From positions 1,984,001 to 2,048,000 of the forward strand of contig OY969694.1 of NCBI GenBank assembly GCA_963701955.1: 64,000 nucleotides of DNA, read 5' to 3'. This document shows, in pieces, positions 8,326-16,591 of the stretch. Under the pieces are notes generated by a model. That model did no database searches. It was not told where the DNA came from and worked only from the letters and a program-made list of their open reading frames with translations. Origin of the DNA: Bog-473 sp963701955 (GTDB taxonomy: Bacteria > Actinomycetota > Acidimicrobiia > Acidimicrobiales > RAAP-2). Both the position numbers and the translations under genes were made by a program. Within the stretch, counting starts at the first letter, position 1; the number at the start of each line of letters is the position of its first letter.

Positions 8326-9318
8326 TCAGCGGTCCACGTTGGGCAGGACGCGCTCCTCGACCGTTTTCAGCATCTTCCAGGCTTCGTGCGGGTCGATGCC
8401 CGACATCAGCGGATTGAGGATCAACCACCCGCGACGACCGAGCCGATCTGCGAGCGCGATCGTCTCCTCGGGATCGAGGATCTGGTACTGGCCAATCCCC
8501 GCCACCACGTCGTCGAGGTCGCGCAACGCATAGGGATGATGATGCGTTCCGGAAAAGGCTTTTCCGGCCCACGCAGCGTAGGTGTCGGCCTGGTGAAGGA
8601 TGTGCGGCGCGAGCCGATCGAGGACCTTGGCCTTGTCCTCGGTCGTCACCCAGAGGAACATCGGACCCGACGTCGGAAATTCCCCTGGATCGGGCTTGCG
8701 GTGGTGCTGACAGATCTCCCGATACAGCGACCACGCCTCGTCGCTCCCAGGAGCGATCCACCCGTCGCTGAGTCGCACCGCGCGGTCGATCGTCTTTCGG
8801 GTGCCGCCGCCCATGTAGACCCGCATGGGGTCCTGCGCCGGTTTCGGGGTGACGCGGATGGTCCTGCCCCGATATTCGAACGGCTCCCCGGTCCACGCGC
8901 GTCGCAGGAAGGGGATCAGTTCCTCCATCGCGAGTCCACGATTCTTGTAGTCGACCTCGAACATGTCGAAGTCGGCTTCGACGTAGGCCGCCGCGACTGC
9001 TGCATCGAGACGACCCTGCAGGCAGAGGTCCGCGACGGCGAACTCCTCGGCCAACCTCACGGGGTTGTACAGCGGCGCCAGCAGGACCGAGATCTGCGCC
9101 CTGATCCTCTTCGTCCGACCGCCGACGGCGGCCGCGAAGACCAACGGTGCGGGAAGGTATCCATCAGGTGACTGGTGGTGCTCACCGAACATCACCCGTC
9201 GGAACCGCCGCTCGTCGGCCCACTCAATGATGTCGAGTGCGGCGGCGTACTGCTCGGCACCCGATGCACCCAGCTCGGGCGGGTGGCGAAGGTCAAAGGT
9301 CAACACGAGCTGCGGCAC
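8326..9318 (-). CDS. LLM class flavin-dependent oxidoreductase
   Basis: A 330-residue luciferase-like monooxygenase (bacterial luciferase/F420-dependent superfamily, TIM barrel). Landmarks are the early FGEHHQSPDGYLPAPLVF, the VAAAYVEADFDMF segment, and YMGGGTRKTIDRAVRLSDGW for cofactor phosphate binding. The GTG start at 9318 has an excellent ribosome site (GGGAGGGAGGGA), much better than the ATG far upstream at 9570. It is paralogous to the enzyme at 24948-25955: both share an EHHxSxDGYLP block. It probably uses FMNH2 or F420; the substrate cannot be read from sequence. Confidence 0.87.
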   Translation of the reverse strand: MPQLVLTFDLRHPPELGASGAEQYAAALDIIEWADERRFRRVMFGEHHQSPDGYLPAPLVFAAAVGGRTKRIRAQISVLLAPLYNPVRLAEEFAVADLCLQGRLDAAVAAAYVEADFDMFEVDYKNRGLAMEELIPFLRRAWTGEPFEYRGRTIRVTPKPAQDPMRVYMGGGTRKTIDRAVRLSDGWIAPGSDEAWSLYREICQHHRKPDPGEFPTSGPMFLWVTTEDKAKVLDRLAPHILHQADTYAAWAGKAFSGTHHHPYALRDLDDVVAGIGQYQILDPEETIALADRLGRRGWLILNPLMSGIDPHEAWKMLKTVEERVLPNVDR

Positions 9319-9493
9319 AGTCCCTCCCTCCCGCGTTTCCCAGAACCCGTCCCTGTCGATTGCCTCGCCACATGATCGCGCGTGCGACCCGATCCTGGCC
9401 GGGACGGGCGCCGCGTGCACCGTGATCAGGGATCGGCTTCGCTGGCCCAGCGCTGAATCGCCACACGCAGCACGGTCGTGCGCGCTTCGGCCC

Positions 9494-11416
9494 CTACGCG
9501 TTCGACGCCCGGGACCGAGCCGGTGGCAACGGCAGAGAGGTTCGAGGATCCCCGGGCTCGAGCCGGCCATCCGCCATCAGGCGGGAGCGGGCCGCCACGA
9601 CATGGCAGTACTCGACCAGCGCGTCGTGGTCCCTGTCTGACCGCGGAGTCAGGGTCCCGCCGACTCGCCAACGACGTCGCTCCTTTCGGTCACGTCCGCA
9701 CGCCGTCACCGACAGCATCACGTGCGTCGGTCGGGTGCGGTCATCGAGCATCGGGAGCTCGAGGGTCAGCTCGATCTCCCGTCCTGGTTCGATGGCATGC
9801 GAACTGACCAAACCGGCCCCGCTCGTCGTGAGGTCGACGACACGCACGATGACGCCGTCGACCACTGCCGCAAGGCCGACCGGTGCCCGGTACTGACGCC
9901 GGAGCTGGCGGCGTCGGCCCACCTTGACGAGAGCGGCGACCACCAGCGCGAGCTCCCAGCACCCGAGCACCATGCCGATGACGAGCGGGGCACCGTGGAG
10001 GTCGGGCAGCGGGACGAGGCCCGCCGCGGCCACCAATCGCAGGACCAGGGCGGTCGCCAACACGACACCCGTGGCCGTGACCAGGTGGAGCTGGCGAACA
10101 GCCCGCCATCCACCGCCGTCGATCCCGTCCTTGGGCGTCACCTTGAACGTGGAGGACATCGGCCGGACAAGCGACAGGGTGGCCCGGACGAAGATCTCCA
10201 TCGTGAGCAGCATGGAATAGGTGCCGTCCCACAGGCTGGCGCGTCCCCGGCAGAGCAACGCCGAGGCCGCCAGCTCGAGTGCAATCCACGGAAGCCAGAA
10301 CACGAGAAACCCGTCGAGCGTCGCGTGCATGGGAAGTTGGCCACTCACCAGCATGATCGTCAGGACGATGAGAAGGCCGAGGCGCTGGAGGGGCACGAAG
10401 TACGCGATCAGTGACGACAGGTAGCTGATCCGCTGACCCACCGAGAGGCGTGGTGCCACCAGCGGGTCCTCCGTCGTCTTGAAGACCGCCAGGTTGCCGC
10501 GTGCCCACCGGTCTCGCTGCAGGAGGAACGACGACAGGTCGTGTGGAGCCAAGCCCTGGACCAAGGTCTCGTCGTGGTAGCGCGTCGTCCAACCCCGCTC
10601 GTGCATCTTGATGGTGGTGTGGAAGTCCTCGGCGATGGTCTCGGTCGCCACGCCACCCACCTCGAGCAGCGCTTCGCGACGGATGACGGCGGCGGACCCG
10701 CACCAGAACACGCCGCCGTGGCGGTCCTTCCCGGGCAGGATGACCTCGAAGAACATGCTCTGGTCGTGCTTCCCGGTGGCGAAGTGCTGGAACGAATCCT
10801 GGTTGCTGAAGTCGTGCGGCGTCTGGACGAGGCCCAGTCGGGGATCGTCGAAGTAGCCGACCGTGGCATGGAGGATGTCCGGCTGCGGCACGTGATCTGC
10901 GTCGAGTACGAGGAGCAGCTCGCCACCGAGGACACCCAGGGCGTGGTTGATGTTCCCCGCCTTGGCGTGCCGGTTGTCGGGTCGGGTCACGTAGCGCGCG
11001 CCCAGACGGTGCGCCAGTTCCCGTATCTGGTCGCGGCGGCCGTCGTCGAGCACCCACGTGATGTGCGGGTAGGCGATCCGAGCGCAGCCGAACAGGAGGG
11101 CCTCCAGGACATCGAGGCTCTCGTCGTAGGTGCACACGACGACGTCGACGGTGTGGGGATGCTCGATCGGTGGTCGCGAGGACGTCGGAATCCGCCAGGA
11201 GAGGAAGCCGAAGCTCGCCAGCATGACGAACCCGAAGAGCTCGCACGCGAAGAGAAGGAGAAAGAGCACCGGCTCCGTGCGCTCCCACGTCTCGAGCGCT
11301 CGCCAGCCGAGGTACACGACACCCCACGCCAGGGCGGCGAAGGCCACGGCGCGGATCAGGACCTCGTTGCCGAACGCGCGAGCCAGGGTGAATCTCCGGG
11401 GAGCGGCGTGCTTCAC
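9494..11416 (-). CDS. cellulose-synthase-like family 2 glycosyltransferase with C-terminal PilZ domain
   Basis: About 640 residues. Two N-terminal membrane segments (about 20-38 and 50-72) precede a GT2 catalytic domain with the BcsA hallmarks: VDVVVCTYDES, LVLDADHVPQ (DxD), IAEDFHTTIKMHERGW (TED-type Asp) and LLQRDRWARG (QxxRW). Further hydrophobic segments that would form the glucan channel follow. The C-terminal region has RRQYRAP and DLTTSGAGL, a PilZ-like c-di-GMP site with Thr in place of the usual Ser. No bcsB, bcsC or bcsZ neighbour is present. The start is uncertain: GTG at 11416 keeps the gene clear of the divergent gene. It likely makes an extracellular polysaccharide under c-di-GMP control. 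Confidence 0.83.
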   Translation of the reverse strand: MKHAAPRRFTLARAFGNEVLIRAVAFAALAWGVVYLGWRALETWERTEPVLFLLLFACELFGFVMLASFGFLSWRIPTSSRPPIEHPHTVDVVVCTYDESLDVLEALLFGCARIAYPHITWVLDDGRRDQIRELAHRLGARYVTRPDNRHAKAGNINHALGVLGGELLLVLDADHVPQPDILHATVGYFDDPRLGLVQTPHDFSNQDSFQHFATGKHDQSMFFEVILPGKDRHGGVFWCGSAAVIRREALLEVGGVATETIAEDFHTTIKMHERGWTTRYHDETLVQGLAPHDLSSFLLQRDRWARGNLAVFKTTEDPLVAPRLSVGQRISYLSSLIAYFVPLQRLGLLIVLTIMLVSGQLPMHATLDGFLVFWLPWIALELAASALLCRGRASLWDGTYSMLLTMEIFVRATLSLVRPMSSTFKVTPKDGIDGGGWRAVRQLHLVTATGVVLATALVLRLVAAAGLVPLPDLHGAPLVIGMVLGCWELALVVAALVKVGRRRQLRRQYRAPVGLAAVVDGVIVRVVDLTTSGAGLVSSHAIEPGREIELTLELPMLDDRTRPTHVMLSVTACGRDRKERRRWRVGGTLTPRSDRDHDALVEYCHVVAARSRLMADGRLEPGDPRTSLPLPPARSRASNA

Positions 11417-11632
11417 GAAGAATGGATCGACCGCTCCGGAAGTGGAAATGAGGGTGGGTTGGTGAAATCCGACGACTCGGCATCCGCGTTGTGACGCCGT
11501 TGGGTTTCTCCGAGGCGGCCGGACACGTCGTCGACTCCAGCCTCGAAGCCCACCCGGAGGGCGGAGCGACGAAGAGCGATCCTTTTGGCGTGCTGGGGCG
11601 TACACCCCTCTGTACCCGAACGCAGGAGGAGC

Positions 11633-12190
11633 ATGATGACGATGACGCACCGGCACGCGACCCGCCGCACCAGGGTGGGGCGCCTCGTCACCGCTGCCGT
11701 GGCCCTGGGGGCGGTGTCCGCAGGCGAGATGTCCGCTGTGGCCGCATCGGCCGCCACCAAGCCGGTGGTGATCTCGACCATGACGATCGGCAAGTCAGGC
11801 AAGGTTCTCGTGAGCAAGGGCCTTCCGCTGTACACCGTGTCCAACGGGACCACGTGCGACGCTCAGTGCCTTCAGACTTGGCCTGCCGTGACACTGCCCT
11901 CGCAGGTCAAGACCGCCACGGTGGGTCGGGGTGTCCAACGCTCGAAGCTGGGGGTCACCAGCGGGCCCGGCGGATTGCGCCAGGTGACCTACAACGGACG
12001 AGCCCTCTACTGGTTCTCCCAGGACACCGCCGGCGGTGGCGTCATGGGCAACGTGACCGACCAGTGGGGCAAGTGGAGAGTGGTCTCCGTCGCCAAGGCG
12101 GGGCAATCGAGCGCCGGCACCCCGTCGAACTCGAACAGTGGCTCGAACTCCGGAGGTTCGACCGCCGGGTCCGGGGGGGTGTCGTTCTAG
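11633..12190 (+). CDS. secreted COG4315/PF03640-type repeat protein ending GGVSF
   Basis: A protein of about 185 residues. After a signal peptide (Arg-rich start, LVTAAVALGAVSAGEMSAVAA) comes a domain of the 'secreted repeat' type: GKVLVSKGLPLYTVS, the CDAQCLQTWPAV cysteine/WP motif, and NGRALYWFSQDTAGG, containing the family's Yx[FWY]xxD signature. A Ser/Asn/Gly/Thr linker follows and the protein ends SGGVSF. There is no lipobox. The AGGAGGAG ribosome site fixes the start at 11633. The C-terminal five residues recur in the protein encoded at 14527-15240. Function of the family is unknown; extracytoplasmic location is well supported. Confidence 0.82.
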   Translation: MMTMTHRHATRRTRVGRLVTAAVALGAVSAGEMSAVAASAATKPVVISTMTIGKSGKVLVSKGLPLYTVSNGTTCDAQCLQTWPAVTLPSQVKTATVGRGVQRSKLGVTSGPGGLRQVTYNGRALYWFSQDTAGGGVMGNVTDQWGKWRVVSVAKAGQSSAGTPSNSNSGSNSGGSTAGSGGVSF

Positions 12191-12227
12191 TGGCGCCTTC
12201 AATGCCGAGGATCAAGGGGAGGCCAGG

Positions 12228-13274
12228 GTGGTAGTCGCGCAGACCTGGCCGTCGACGCTGACGGGACGCGACGCAGGGCGACCAACAGCTGCGGGGGTCC
12301 GCGCCGCGGTATCGTCCCGCACGTACGTCCCCGCCTGTTTGATCGTGGCGCTGGCAGCGGTGCTCGTCGGCATCGGTTGGGCCGGCCAGTGGGGCGGATC
12401 GGACTTCACCGGTTCGCTGAACCAGCTCTGGGTCGTCGTCGTCGGTCCGGTCAGCCTGGCCCTCCTCGGGGCGATTCTCGTCGTGGAGCGGATGCGCCCG
12501 GCACAGCGACGGCCGCTCATCGCTCGCGGTCACCGCCATGATCTGCTGTACACGGTCCTCAACGCCGGACTGGTCATTCCACTCACCACCGTGCTGACAC
12601 TCTCGTTCGTGGACGTGACACACCGCATGGTCCCGTGGATCGTGCTGCCCCGCATGGGGATCGTCCCCCGCGGCCTGGCGATCGCCGTGGTCTTCGTCGC
12701 CATGGACGGATGCAACTGGTTGGTCCACCTCGCCAATCACAGGGTCAGGGTGCTGTGGCGTTTTCACGAGCTGCACCACTCGCAAGAGGACATGAACGCG
12801 CTGACGGTCTTCCGCACCCACCCCTTCATCCACGTCTCGTACCTCCTGGCACTGGTGCCCGGCCTGGTCCTCCTGGCCAACGGTGCGCTGTCGACGGCGC
12901 TGTTGATCTCCTACGGCGCCATCGTGGCGTTCGCCCACTCGAACACCAACCTGGCCTTCGGGCCCCTGGGCAGGATCCTCGTGAGCCCCAACTACCACCG
13001 CATCCATCACCGCCTGGACGGCGCCCAGGACGTGAATCTCGGCTTCGCCCTGACGATCTGGGACCAGCTCTTCGGTCGGGCGGTGTTCCCGACGGCCGAG
13101 ACGGTCGGAATCGCCACGGGGCTCCCGGGCCGGCCGCTCGCGGTGGAGCAGCAGGGCAGGCGACCCGGTCATCTCGCCGTCCTCGCCGCGCAGCTCGTCG
13201 GCCCGTTTCGCCCGATGACGGAGCCGGTCGACCTTCCGTCGGTCCGGCGGGCTCACTCCTCGCCTGCGGTGTGA
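12228..13274 (+). CDS. fatty acid hydroxylase/sterol desaturase family membrane protein
   Basis: About 348 residues with several membrane segments and the three His clusters of the fatty-acid hydroxylase superfamily: HLANH (HxxxH), HELHH (HxxHH) and HRIHH (HxxHH), which bind a di-iron centre. The remaining spacing, including NYHRIHHRLDG and FALTIWDQLFG, is typical of the C-5 sterol desaturase-like subgroup. It would hydroxylate or desaturate a lipid at the membrane using O2. The GTG start at 12228 follows AGGGGAGG. The stop overlaps the ATG of the DoxX-like gene (TGATG), so the two are translationally coupled. Confidence 0.87.
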   Translation: MVVAQTWPSTLTGRDAGRPTAAGVRAAVSSRTYVPACLIVALAAVLVGIGWAGQWGGSDFTGSLNQLWVVVVGPVSLALLGAILVVERMRPAQRRPLIARGHRHDLLYTVLNAGLVIPLTTVLTLSFVDVTHRMVPWIVLPRMGIVPRGLAIAVVFVAMDGCNWLVHLANHRVRVLWRFHELHHSQEDMNALTVFRTHPFIHVSYLLALVPGLVLLANGALSTALLISYGAIVAFAHSNTNLAFGPLGRILVSPNYHRIHHRLDGAQDVNLGFALTIWDQLFGRAVFPTAETVGIATGLPGRPLAVEQQGRRPGHLAVLAAQLVGPFRPMTEPVDLPSVRRAHSSPAV

Positions 13275-13810
13275 TGGCCACCGCGACCCTGCCCCAACGA
13301 CGCGTCGGGAACCCGCGTCGGATTCTGGGAGTGCTCTGCAGCGTCCGGTCCTCACCGTTGCCGGCCGACCTGGCCATGCTGGCGGCCCGCACGGGCTTGG
13401 CCTGGATCTTCATCTACTACGGGGCGGGCAAGCTGTTCGGCGCATTCAACGGTCCGGGGATCCACCAAACTGCCCTGTACTTCTCGAACACCGCGCACCT
13501 TCACCCCGGCGGGTTCTTCGCCGTGCTCGGAGGACTGACCGAATTCGGTGGCGCCATCAGCATGGCACTGGGACTCGCAGCGCGCCTGGCCGGGCTCGCG
13601 CTGTTCGGAGACATGGTGATGGCGATGATCACCGTCACCTGGGCCACCGGCATCAACTCGTCGACCTCGCCACCCGGGTACCAGCTGAACCTGGCCCTCG
13701 GTGTCCTGGCCCTCGTCGTTGCCCTCCTCGGTTCCGGCCGGTTCAGTCTGGACGCGGTCGTGGAGCGACGGCTGGCCGGAGGAGATCGCACGACACTCGT
13801 CGGGGCCTGA
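13274..13810 (+). CDS. DoxX-family membrane protein
   Basis: A 178-residue protein with four predicted membrane segments and the DoxX pattern: ARTGLAWIFIYYGAGKLFG, then PGIHQTALYFSN, GGFFAVLGGLTEFGGAISMALG and the last pair of hydrophobic helices. DoxX-like proteins are linked to respiratory or redox processes in the membrane, but their biochemical role is poorly defined. It begins on the stop codon of the fatty-acid-hydroxylase-like gene and is followed after four bases by an isoprenylcysteine-methyltransferase-like gene, so the three form a tight operon. Confidence 0.85.
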   Translation: MATATLPQRRVGNPRRILGVLCSVRSSPLPADLAMLAARTGLAWIFIYYGAGKLFGAFNGPGIHQTALYFSNTAHLHPGGFFAVLGGLTEFGGAISMALGLAARLAGLALFGDMVMAMITVTWATGINSSTSPPGYQLNLALGVLALVVALLGSGRFSLDAVVERRLAGGDRTTLVGA

Positions 13811-13814
13811 CGCG

Positions 13815-14516
13815 GTGAGCCCCGGCTCGTCAGGGTTGTCTCGGGTGACCGCCGCACCTGTCCTGCCCTTGTGGCGTCGCCTCTGTGGTCGGCCACCGTC
13901 GGCGGTGATGGCGGGAAGCGTCACGAGGATCGCGGCCAACCTCGTTGGTGCTGCCGGGGCCGCCTACTTCGTGTCGGTCACCGTCACCGCCTGGCTGCAG
14001 GGGCATCGGCCCATCGGGGTCCTCTTGGTCGCCGAGCAGTCGGTCGTCGTGGTGCTGTACCTGGTCCGGCGCCCGGCTCGGGTCGTGACCGAGCGCGCCG
14101 GTGACTGGCTCCTCGCATTCGGCGGAACCTTCACGCCCGTGTTGCTGCGGCCCGACGGCCTGCATCCGCGCTGGGGGTTGGAGGTGGGTCTGGTCATCCA
14201 GCTCGTCGGCCTACTGGGTTGCCTGTGGTCGTTCGCCTCGCTCGGCCGCTCGTTCGGCTTCGCCGCGGCTGACCGGGGTCTGGTCCGCCGTGGCCCCTAC
14301 GCGATCGTGCGCCATCCGATCTACGCGTGCTACGTGGTGCTCCAGTTCGGATACCTGCTGCAGAGCCTGTCCCTGCGCAACCTCCTCGTGGTCCTTGCTG
14401 CGAGCGCGTGCAACGCCGGCCGGGCCATGGCCGAAGAGCGCGTCCTGGCGATGAATCCCGAGCACGCCGTCTACCGGTCCTCGGTGCGCTGGAGGCTGCT
14501 CCCGGGCCTCTGGTGA
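13815..14516 (+). CDS. isoprenylcysteine carboxyl methyltransferase (ICMT)/PEMT-like membrane protein
   Basis: About 233 residues with several hydrophobic helices. The C-terminal half carries the SAM-binding signature of the ICMT/PEMT superfamily: SLGRSFGF, RGLVRRGPYAIVRHPIYACYV (the RHPxY core), then AEERVLAMNPEHAVYRSSVRWRLLPG with the conserved EE. Bacterial members methylate lipids or small isoprenoid acids; protein prenylation is not expected here. GTG at 13815 is the first plausible start after the DoxX stop. This is the last gene of the three-membrane-protein operon and converges on the second GGVSF-tailed secreted protein. Confidence 0.83.
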   Translation: MSPGSSGLSRVTAAPVLPLWRRLCGRPPSAVMAGSVTRIAANLVGAAGAAYFVSVTVTAWLQGHRPIGVLLVAEQSVVVVLYLVRRPARVVTERAGDWLLAFGGTFTPVLLRPDGLHPRWGLEVGLVIQLVGLLGCLWSFASLGRSFGFAAADRGLVRRGPYAIVRHPIYACYVVLQFGYLLQSLSLRNLLVVLAASACNAGRAMAEERVLAMNPEHAVYRSSVRWRLLPGLW

Positions 14517-14526
14517 TCCTCTCCAC

Positions 14527-15240
14527 TCAAAAGGACACACCGCCACCCGACGGTGGAGACGTCGTGGTCGTCGTCGATGGGGGGCTTGTGGTCGGGGGAG
14601 GGGGGCTGGTGGGCTGCGTGCTTGTCGGGGAAGGACCGGCTGGCGGAAGGGTGGAGGGAGGAACCGACCGCGATCCCGACGTCGGTGTCGACACCGGCGG
14701 CGGAGACGTCGTCGATGCGGGAGGAGCTGTGACCGTCGGGGCCGGTCCGGCCACGACGACGCGGGCGACCGAGCCATTGGGGTGGACGGTGAACCACGCG
14801 TTGGCAAACCCCTGGCCGCTCGCGTCGGCCAGGGTGTGGTCCGACCTCAAGAAGTAGAGGGGGCGCCCGTCGATCGCCACCTGACGGCGTCCACCGGCGC
14901 GACGGACGGTCCCGAGGCCGCGGAGGTGACCCAGGTGGCGGGCTGACTTGAACGAGACCACCAGCGGGATCCAGACCCCGGCACACGGACCCGTGCACGT
15001 GCTGTGGCCACGGGCGTCGTTGGTGGTCACGTAGAGCGGGTGGTTCCCCGTGACCAGCACCGTGCCCAGTCCGGCGATGTCGGCCGTCGAGACCACCGGT
15101 CGCACCGTGGCTGCCGAAGCGAGTGCGGGCACAGCCGACGTGCCAACTGCGATGGTCCCACACACGGCTGCCCACGAAGCGATCCGGCTCCGCCGTTGAC
15201 GTCGGTCCGAATCGAGCCGTACTGGTCCCCTTGATGCCAT
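14527..15240 (-). CDS. secreted COG4315-like protein with long Pro/Ser/Thr stalk ending GGGVSF
   Basis: About 237 residues. An Arg-rich start and hydrophobic stretch (IASWAAVCGTIAVGTSAVPA, then LASAA) form a signal peptide. A divergent secreted-repeat domain follows with GLGTVLVTGNHPLYV, CTGPCAGVWIPL (cysteine pair plus W-x-P) and IDGRPLYFLRSD. About 80 residues of Pro/Ser/Thr make a stalk, then the chain ends SGGGVSF. The ATG at 15240 has an AAGGAGTG ribosome site; longer starts do not. The domain and tail match the protein at 11633-12190, but the stalk is longer and of different composition, so the shared terminus is not mere recent duplication. Confidence 0.8.
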   Translation of the reverse strand: MASRGPVRLDSDRRQRRSRIASWAAVCGTIAVGTSAVPALASAATVRPVVSTADIAGLGTVLVTGNHPLYVTTNDARGHSTCTGPCAGVWIPLVVSFKSARHLGHLRGLGTVRRAGGRRQVAIDGRPLYFLRSDHTLADASGQGFANAWFTVHPNGSVARVVVAGPAPTVTAPPASTTSPPPVSTPTSGSRSVPPSTLPPAGPSPTSTQPTSPPPPTTSPPSTTTTTSPPSGGGVSF

Positions 15241-15340
15241 CACGCCGATCACTCCTTCGTCCGGTGTCCCGTCCCAATGACATACGGGAGAACGCCGAAA
15301 GAAGATCGACACACCGGTCACACCGGTCGATTGGGGTCGT

Positions 15341-16357
15341 TCAGCTCCTCAGATCGAAGACCAGGCGGGCCTCGACTTCGCCCTTCTCCACTTCGCCCAT
15401 CGCCTCGTTCACCTGGTCGAGGCGGCGAGTTTCGCGAATGATCTGCGTTCGCCCATCGGCATGGAGCTCGAAGGTCTCTGCCAAGTCGACCCGTGTTCCG
15501 ACGAGAGAGCCGACCACCTTGATCCCCTTCAGCACCGTCTCGAAGATGGGGAGCCGCATGATGTTGTCGGCGGGAAGGGCGACTCCAACGAGGGTCCCGT
15601 TGGGACGGAGGCTGGCGAATGCCTGCTCGTACGCCCTCGGGGATGCAGCCAGCACGATGGCGACGTCGGCACCGCCGAGTGACTGGATCTCTTCGGCGGG
15701 ATCGCACCGAGCCCCGTTGAAGGCGTAGGCGGCACCGAGCCGTTTCGCCATGTCCAGCTTGGCGTCGATGACGTCCACAGCGGCCACGGTCGCCCCGGCG
15801 ATCCCGGCATATTGGACGGTCAAGTGGCCGAGACCGCCGATGCCGTAGACGGCGACGAGATCCGAGCTGCGGGCACCCGACACCTTCACCGCCTTGTAGG
15901 TGGTCACCCCGGCGCACGTCAACGGGGCTGCATCGAGGGGATCGATGGCGTCGGGCACCCGGCCCACAAAACCCGCGTCCGCGACGACGTATTCGGCGAA
16001 TCCGCCGTTCACGGTGTAGCCGGTGTACTTCGCCTTCTGGCAGAGGGTCTCCCACCCCGTGGCACACAGCTCACACGCCCCGCACGCCCACCCCAGCCAG
16101 GGAACGGCCACCCGGTCGCCCTCGGCGATGTCCGCGACTCCGTCGCCGACCCGCGTGACGATCCCCACTCCCTCATGTCCGGGCACGAAGGGTGGTTCGG
16201 GCTTCACGGGCCAGTCGCCATGCGCAGCGTGGATGTCCGTATGGCAAAGCCCGGACGTTTCGATCTTCACCAGCACCTGTCCATGACCGGGTTCGGGCAT
16301 CGGAATGTCGGTGACCTCGAGCGGCGTGTGGAAATTCCGCACCACGGCAGCCTTCAT
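15341..16357 (-). CDS. adhP: zinc-dependent alcohol dehydrogenase (AdhP type)
   Basis: A 338-residue medium-chain alcohol dehydrogenase. Catalytic zinc ligands are in SGLCHTDIHAAHGDW (Cys) and PGHEGVGIV (His-Glu), with a third Cys in APLTCAGVT. The structural zinc is held by the four cysteines of CGACELCATGWETLC. The NAD site is GIGGLGHLTVQYA. It should interconvert primary alcohols and aldehydes. I prefer the second ATG at 16357, six bases after AAAGGGGA, over the one at 16363. It is divergent from an aldehyde dehydrogenase gene, so ethanol-type alcohols could be oxidised in two steps from a shared control region. Confidence 0.92.
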   Translation of the reverse strand: MKAAVVRNFHTPLEVTDIPMPEPGHGQVLVKIETSGLCHTDIHAAHGDWPVKPEPPFVPGHEGVGIVTRVGDGVADIAEGDRVAVPWLGWACGACELCATGWETLCQKAKYTGYTVNGGFAEYVVADAGFVGRVPDAIDPLDAAPLTCAGVTTYKAVKVSGARSSDLVAVYGIGGLGHLTVQYAGIAGATVAAVDVIDAKLDMAKRLGAAYAFNGARCDPAEEIQSLGGADVAIVLAASPRAYEQAFASLRPNGTLVGVALPADNIMRLPIFETVLKGIKVVGSLVGTRVDLAETFELHADGRTQIIRETRRLDQVNEAMGEVEKGEVEARLVFDLRS

Positions 16358-16482
16358 CGGCATTCCCCTTTTCGCTTTGTCGAGAAGAATTCAACAGAAC
16401 GCTCCGGATACGGATAGGGCCGAACGACTCTTCGAGCCATCGTGGAGAGACCCACCAGCGCGGCACGGATCCGAGCGACGTA

Positions 16483-16517
16483 CTGGGGACCTTCTCCCCT
16501 AGTCGCCAGGTCCCCAG
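16483..16517. promoter_or_regulatory. perfect inverted repeat upstream of the aldehyde dehydrogenase
   Basis: CTGGGGACCT (16483-16492) and AGGTCCCCAG (16508-16517) pair perfectly over ten bases around a 15-base loop, 75 bases before the ALDH start. Inside it GGGGA (16485-16489) can alternatively pair with TCCCC (16495-16499), giving two mutually exclusive hairpins. It may be an operator or an attenuator-like leader. There is no T-run, so it is not a simple terminator. Confidence 0.5.
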
Positions 16518-16591
16518 GGCTCAAGACTCTGCACCAGCGGGCATCACACGCCCACCCAGACCGGAAGCTCACTCACCCAAAGGAGCCCACG

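Noticed and set aside
12042..13355. 437-residue minus-strand frame opposite the hydroxylase-like gene
   Set aside because: Low-complexity, charged shadow frame; the plus strand has the three His motifs.
16486..16499. GGGACCTTCTCCCC as a DosR box upstream of ALDH
   Set aside because: The conserved G of the right arm is missing; the sequence is better explained by the inverted repeat it belongs to.
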